A stretch of DNA of 17,186 nucleotides, from the NCBI GenBank assembly GCA_937996625.1, contig CALKVA010000024.1, positions 1 through 17,186 of the forward strand. The letters are read 5' to 3'. This DNA is from UBA5951 sp009936885. Its GTDB lineage: Bacteria > Pseudomonadota > Alphaproteobacteria > Puniceispirillales > Puniceispirillaceae. Positions 14,091 through 17,186 of the stretch are shown here, piece after piece (the stretch's first letter is position 1; the number at the start of each line of letters is the position of its first letter). The position numbers were made by a program, and so were the translations under genes. The notes beneath the pieces are model-generated. The model searched no databases. It saw nothing but the letters and a program-made list of their open reading frames with translations, and had not been told where the DNA came from.

Positions 14091-15038
14091 ATGACAGATA
14101 TTATATTTCTAGATGGTGGTTTGGGACAGGAAATCCATCACCGCTCCTCAAATCCTAACGCACATCCTTTATGGTCTTTGCAAGTCATGTATGATGAGCC
14201 AGAACTGGTAACGCAGGTGCATTATGATTTCATAAAAGCAGGCTCCAAGGTACTCTCACTCAATAATTATACAGCAACCCCCCAAAGGCTACAAAAATAC
14301 GGAAATCCTGAGCAATTTTCTAATAGTCATGAACTTGCGGCTTCTGTTTTATCGCAAGCTATTAAGCAAGCAGATATCAACAGGTGCGAAATTGATATTG
14401 CTGGCAGTTTGCCGCCTCTGGTGGCAAGCTATGTTGCTTCAGAAGCTCTTGATTTTGAGACTTCAGTGGAAAATTACAAGGCGCTGATTGCCGTTCAAAA
14501 ACCCTATACAGATTTGTTTTTAATAGAAACGATGTCCAATATTTCTGAGGCTAAAGCCGCTATTACTGCATTAACGGAATTTAAAGAGCATGCATTGGTT
14601 GGAATGACTATTTGTGATGATTTCTCAAATACGCTTCGCTCAGGCGAAGCTCTTGAATTAGCAGTAGCGGAAATCTTGGCAACAGGTGCATCCGCATTAA
14701 TGCTTAATTGTAGCTATCCAGAAGCAATTGATAATGCGCTCCCAATTTTGGCAGCTTCTGGAGTGCCGTTCGGTGCTTATGCCAATGGATTTACATCTAT
14801 TAAGGCGCTCACCCCTGGCGCGACTGTTGATAATCTGACGGGGCGGCAAGACCTATCCAAAAAACGATATGCTGAACATGTGCTTAAATGGCTGGATTTA
14901 GGGGCTACTATCATTGGTGGGTGTTGCGAAATAGGACCTGAATATATCAGATACCTGCGAGATGAGTTAGAAAATAACGGGCATCATCTTGTCTCTGCTA
15001 GGCAGTCTGGCATTCTAACTGGGACTTTTAATTCATAA
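14091..15038 (+). CDS. Homocysteine S-methyltransferase family protein
   Basis: A (beta/alpha)8 barrel enzyme of 315 residues in the Pfam S-methyl_trans family. Members move a methyl group from S-methylmethionine, betaine or a related donor to homocysteine, making methionine. The N-terminus IIFLDGGLGQEIHHR is the family start (DGG at 8-10). E146 lies in LFLIETMSN. The zinc-binding cysteines are present: C207 in LMLNCSYPEAI, and C278/C279 in IIGGCCEIGPEYIRYL. The enzyme is therefore likely to be catalytically intact. The short length and absence of extra domains point to an MmuM/YbgG-like stand-alone methyltransferase rather than MetH, but the methyl donor cannot be assigned from sequence. The ATG at 14091 lacks a clear Shine-Dalgarno sequence. 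There is no partner permease next to it. The ABC-F gene follows after about 100 nt. Confidence 0.88.
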   Translation: MTDIIFLDGGLGQEIHHRSSNPNAHPLWSLQVMYDEPELVTQVHYDFIKAGSKVLSLNNYTATPQRLQKYGNPEQFSNSHELAASVLSQAIKQADINRCEIDIAGSLPPLVASYVASEALDFETSVENYKALIAVQKPYTDLFLIETMSNISEAKAAITALTEFKEHALVGMTICDDFSNTLRSGEALELAVAEILATGASALMLNCSYPEAIDNALPILAASGVPFGAYANGFTSIKALTPGATVDNLTGRQDLSKKRYAEHVLKWLDLGATIIGGCCEIGPEYIRYLRDELENNGHHLVSARQSGILTGTFNS

Positions 15039-15081
15039 CCCTCTCAGATTCCTTGCATTTATTCACTATGCGCTAGCAATA

Positions 15082-15101
15082 TAAACCAATTATGTGGTTT
15101 A
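15082..15101. repeat. Short perfect hairpin upstream of the ABC-F gene
   Basis: TAAACCA (15082-15088) and TGGTTTA (15095-15101) form a 7-bp perfect inverted repeat around a 6-nt loop, 40 nt before the ABC-F start. It is AT-rich and has no T tract. It might be an operator or simply chance. Confidence 0.3.
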
Positions 15102-15141
15102 ACTAAAATCCAAATACCAGAAATGCTGTGTTTTAATTACC

Positions 15142-17046
15142 ATGTTAAGAATTTCCAATATCTCATTTTCCATTCAGGGAAAACCGCTCTTCGAGGATGC
15201 CAGTGCTGTTGTACCTACAGGCCATAAGGTTGGTATTGTGGGGCGCAATGGTACCGGAAAAACAACCTTATTCAAGCTGATCAAAAAATCACTCTTGCTT
15301 GATTCAGGTACAATAGAGACCCCAAGCTATTTCAAAATTGGCGGTGTAGAACAAGAAGCCCCTGCCAGCAATACATCGCTAATTGACACCGTATTAGAGG
15401 CAGATACAGAACGCACGCAGCTTTTGGCAGAAGCTGAGACTAGTGAAGATGTCCAAAGAATTACCGATATTCATCAGAGATTAGATGATATAGAAGCTTA
15501 TTCCGCAGAAGCTAGGGCAGCATCAATTCTAGCGGGGCTTGGCTTTGATAATGTAGCCCAAAGCAGGCCCTGTCATGAGTTCTCAGGTGGATGGCGGATG
15601 CGGGTGGCGCTTGGCGCGGTATTATTCTCAAAACCAGATTTACTATTGCTCGATGAGCCAACTAACTATCTGGATTTAGAAGGCGCATACTGGCTTGAAC
15701 AGTTTCTTGCTAAATTTCAAAACACGGCATTAATTATCTCCCACGATAGAGAGTTATTAAACAAGTCGGTTGACGGTATTCTGCATCTCAATAATCTAGG
15801 TCTTACTTACTTTACAGGAAGCTATGACCAGTTTGATTCAGAAAGACGCGCAAAGCTGGAGCAACAACTATCAATGAAGCGCAAACAAGATGCCCAGCGG
15901 CTTCATATTCAGAGCTTTGTTGATAGGTTTCGTGCCAAAGCATCAAAAGCAAAGCAAGCCCAATCACGCATTAAATTACTTGAGAAAATGAAGCCGATTG
16001 TTGCCCTTACCGAAAATGCAGTAGCTGGATTTTCATTCCCAACCCCCGCAGAATTGCGCCCTCCCCTTGTGGTCATAAATAAGGGTAGTGTTGGGTATAA
16101 TCAAAAGCCTGTTTTAAAGCGTCTTTCGCTACGTATTGATGCCGATGATAGAATAGCCTTGCTTGGCGCAAATGGAGAGGGCAAATCAACCTTATCTAAA
16201 CTCATTGCCAATAGATTAACATTAATGGCTGGAGAATATTTTGCAACTAACAAACTTCGTATTGGATTTTTTGCACAGCATCAACTAGATGAATTATCAG
16301 AGGGCGATAGCGCCTATACACATATAATGAGATTACAACCTGCATTGTCAGAAAACGGATTGCGCAATCGTCTAGGTGCGGCTGGATTTAATAAAGATAT
16401 AATCGATTTACCAGTTGAGAAATTATCTGGGGGCCAGAAAGCCAGATTATTATTGCTTATCGCTACCATAAATGCTCCCCATATCCTGATATTGGATGAG
16501 CCAACCAACCATCTTGATATTGAAAGCAGAGAGGCCCTAATACTTGCGTTAAATGAATATAAAGGAGCTGTTATAATCGTTAGTCACGATACCTATCTGG
16601 TTGAAACAGTTGCAGATAAGTTCTGGCTTGTAAACAATGGAGAAGTGTTAGATTTCGACGGGGATATGAGAGAATATAAGCAATATATTATGGCTGAAAA
16701 GCGCCGAAGCAAGCACTCCGCAAACACCAATCAGAAATCATCAAAACAATCAGATAATACGAAAAAACAGCCCAAATTAGAAACCCAACCTATCAATATA
16801 AAAACACCGAAAGAAAATCTTATTCAATTGCGCAAAAAACATAAAGAAGCCGAAAAGCAAATAGCAGAATTAACGGCTGAAAAGGATAATATTGAAACCA
16901 CGCTAACAGGTGCGAGCTATTACACAAACACACCAGAAACAGAGATTGCATCCACTTCCAAAAGACTTGCTAATATCAATTCTGAGTTACAACTCCTAGA
17001 AGAGAGCTGGCTTGAACTTAGCGAGAAAATAGATAATGCCACATAA
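15142..17046 (+). CDS. yheS: ABC-F family ATPase, YheS-like
   Basis: A soluble, ribosome-associated ABC protein with two ATPase cassettes and no membrane domain, 634 residues (E. coli YheS about 637). Cassette 1: Walker A GRNGTGKTT at 34-42, signature FSGGWRMRVALG at about 147-158, Walker B LLLLDEPTNYLD with D171/E172, switch histidine H201. The interdomain linker (about 235-290) carries RFRAKASKAKQAQSRIKLLE, the P-site tRNA interaction motif region of ABC-F proteins. Cassette 2: Walker A GANGEGKST at 342-350, signature LSGGQKARLLL from 428, Walker B LILDEPTNHLD with D452/E453, H482. A Lys/Gln/Ser-rich linker (about 525-555) leads to a C-terminal coiled coil (about 555-634). The GGWRMR signature and the linker resemble YheS more than Uup or EttA. 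One departure is DEPTNYLD in cassette 1 instead of the usual NHLD. A role in rescuing or tuning translating ribosomes is known for the family and inferred here. Confidence 0.95.
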   Translation: MLRISNISFSIQGKPLFEDASAVVPTGHKVGIVGRNGTGKTTLFKLIKKSLLLDSGTIETPSYFKIGGVEQEAPASNTSLIDTVLEADTERTQLLAEAETSEDVQRITDIHQRLDDIEAYSAEARAASILAGLGFDNVAQSRPCHEFSGGWRMRVALGAVLFSKPDLLLLDEPTNYLDLEGAYWLEQFLAKFQNTALIISHDRELLNKSVDGILHLNNLGLTYFTGSYDQFDSERRAKLEQQLSMKRKQDAQRLHIQSFVDRFRAKASKAKQAQSRIKLLEKMKPIVALTENAVAGFSFPTPAELRPPLVVINKGSVGYNQKPVLKRLSLRIDADDRIALLGANGEGKSTLSKLIANRLTLMAGEYFATNKLRIGFFAQHQLDELSEGDSAYTHIMRLQPALSENGLRNRLGAAGFNKDIIDLPVEKLSGGQKARLLLLIATINAPHILILDEPTNHLDIESREALILALNEYKGAVIIVSHDTYLVETVADKFWLVNNGEVLDFDGDMREYKQYIMAEKRRSKHSANTNQKSSKQSDNTKKQPKLETQPINIKTPKENLIQLRKKHKEAEKQIAELTAEKDNIETTLTGASYYTNTPETEIASTSKRLANINSELQLLEESWLELSEKIDNAT

Positions 17047-17186
17047 ACTATTTTATGGTTTTGGTTAGATTTATAAAAGCTTATTATGAATAAATTGAAA
17101 TAATACCAAGAATCAGTGATAGATAGCTTTTAGAGTTACTTCTGGATAAAAGCACAGGTTTTGAGATTTATATCAATGAGACTTAT

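Noticed and set aside
17136..17186. The 3' end of another minus-strand gene at the window edge (16 codons before a TAA)
   Set aside because: An open frame of 16 codons is expected by chance and the residues are not recognisable.

Overview
The window is an AT-rich, gene-dense stretch that looks like the chromosome of an alphaproteobacterium. The evidence is a DUF1489-family protein (a family I know from alphaproteobacteria), a two-domain GlnE, a glnK-amtB pair and many short intergenic gaps. A marine, SAR116-like lineage would fit the base composition and gene style, but that is inference. I see no phage, transposon, CRISPR array or rRNA/tRNA gene.

Layout. Positions 1-3774 (+): the 3' part of a MATE-family exporter, then glnE, the glutamine synthetase adenylyltransferase/deadenylylase. 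3991-5283 (+): a YcaD-like MFS transporter. 8245-5326 (-): a probable three-gene operon of threonine aldolase, MgtE magnesium transporter and a DUF1489 protein, with gaps of about 40 nt. 10141-8461 (-): glnK-amtB, ended by a clear intrinsic terminator. 10384-11301 (+): a LysR regulator transcribed divergently from glnK. 11786-13009 (+): a Bcr/CflA-type drug exporter. 13143-13580 (+): an unrecognised acidic protein. 13581-14090: a gene-poor stretch with a nested dyad and what looks like the broken C-terminal end of an outer-membrane beta-barrel gene. 14091-15038 (+): a homocysteine S-methyltransferase-family enzyme. 15142-17046 (+): a YheS-like ABC-F ATPase.

Nitrogen theme. GlnE (covalent control of glutamine synthetase), GlnK (PII signal protein) and AmtB (ammonium channel) act in one nitrogen-status circuit. 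A 17-bp NtrC-type dyad in the glnK/lysR intergenic region suggests NtrC control of glnK-amtB, although the best sigma-54-like element has a spacer one base too short.

Most unusual item. On the minus strand between the LysR gene and the Bcr/CflA gene lies a compact, apparently complete small transcription unit (about 11533 to 11300). It has a promoter with a 17-nt spacer, a 15-bp perfect palindrome just after the predicted start of transcription, a ribosome binding site that matches the 16S anti-Shine-Dalgarno tail over about 14 nt, a 28-codon ORF ending in cysteine, and a near-ideal terminator with a GAAA loop. Its neighbours have weak or no Shine-Dalgarno sequences, so this microprotein appears to be highly translated. 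I do not recognise the peptide.
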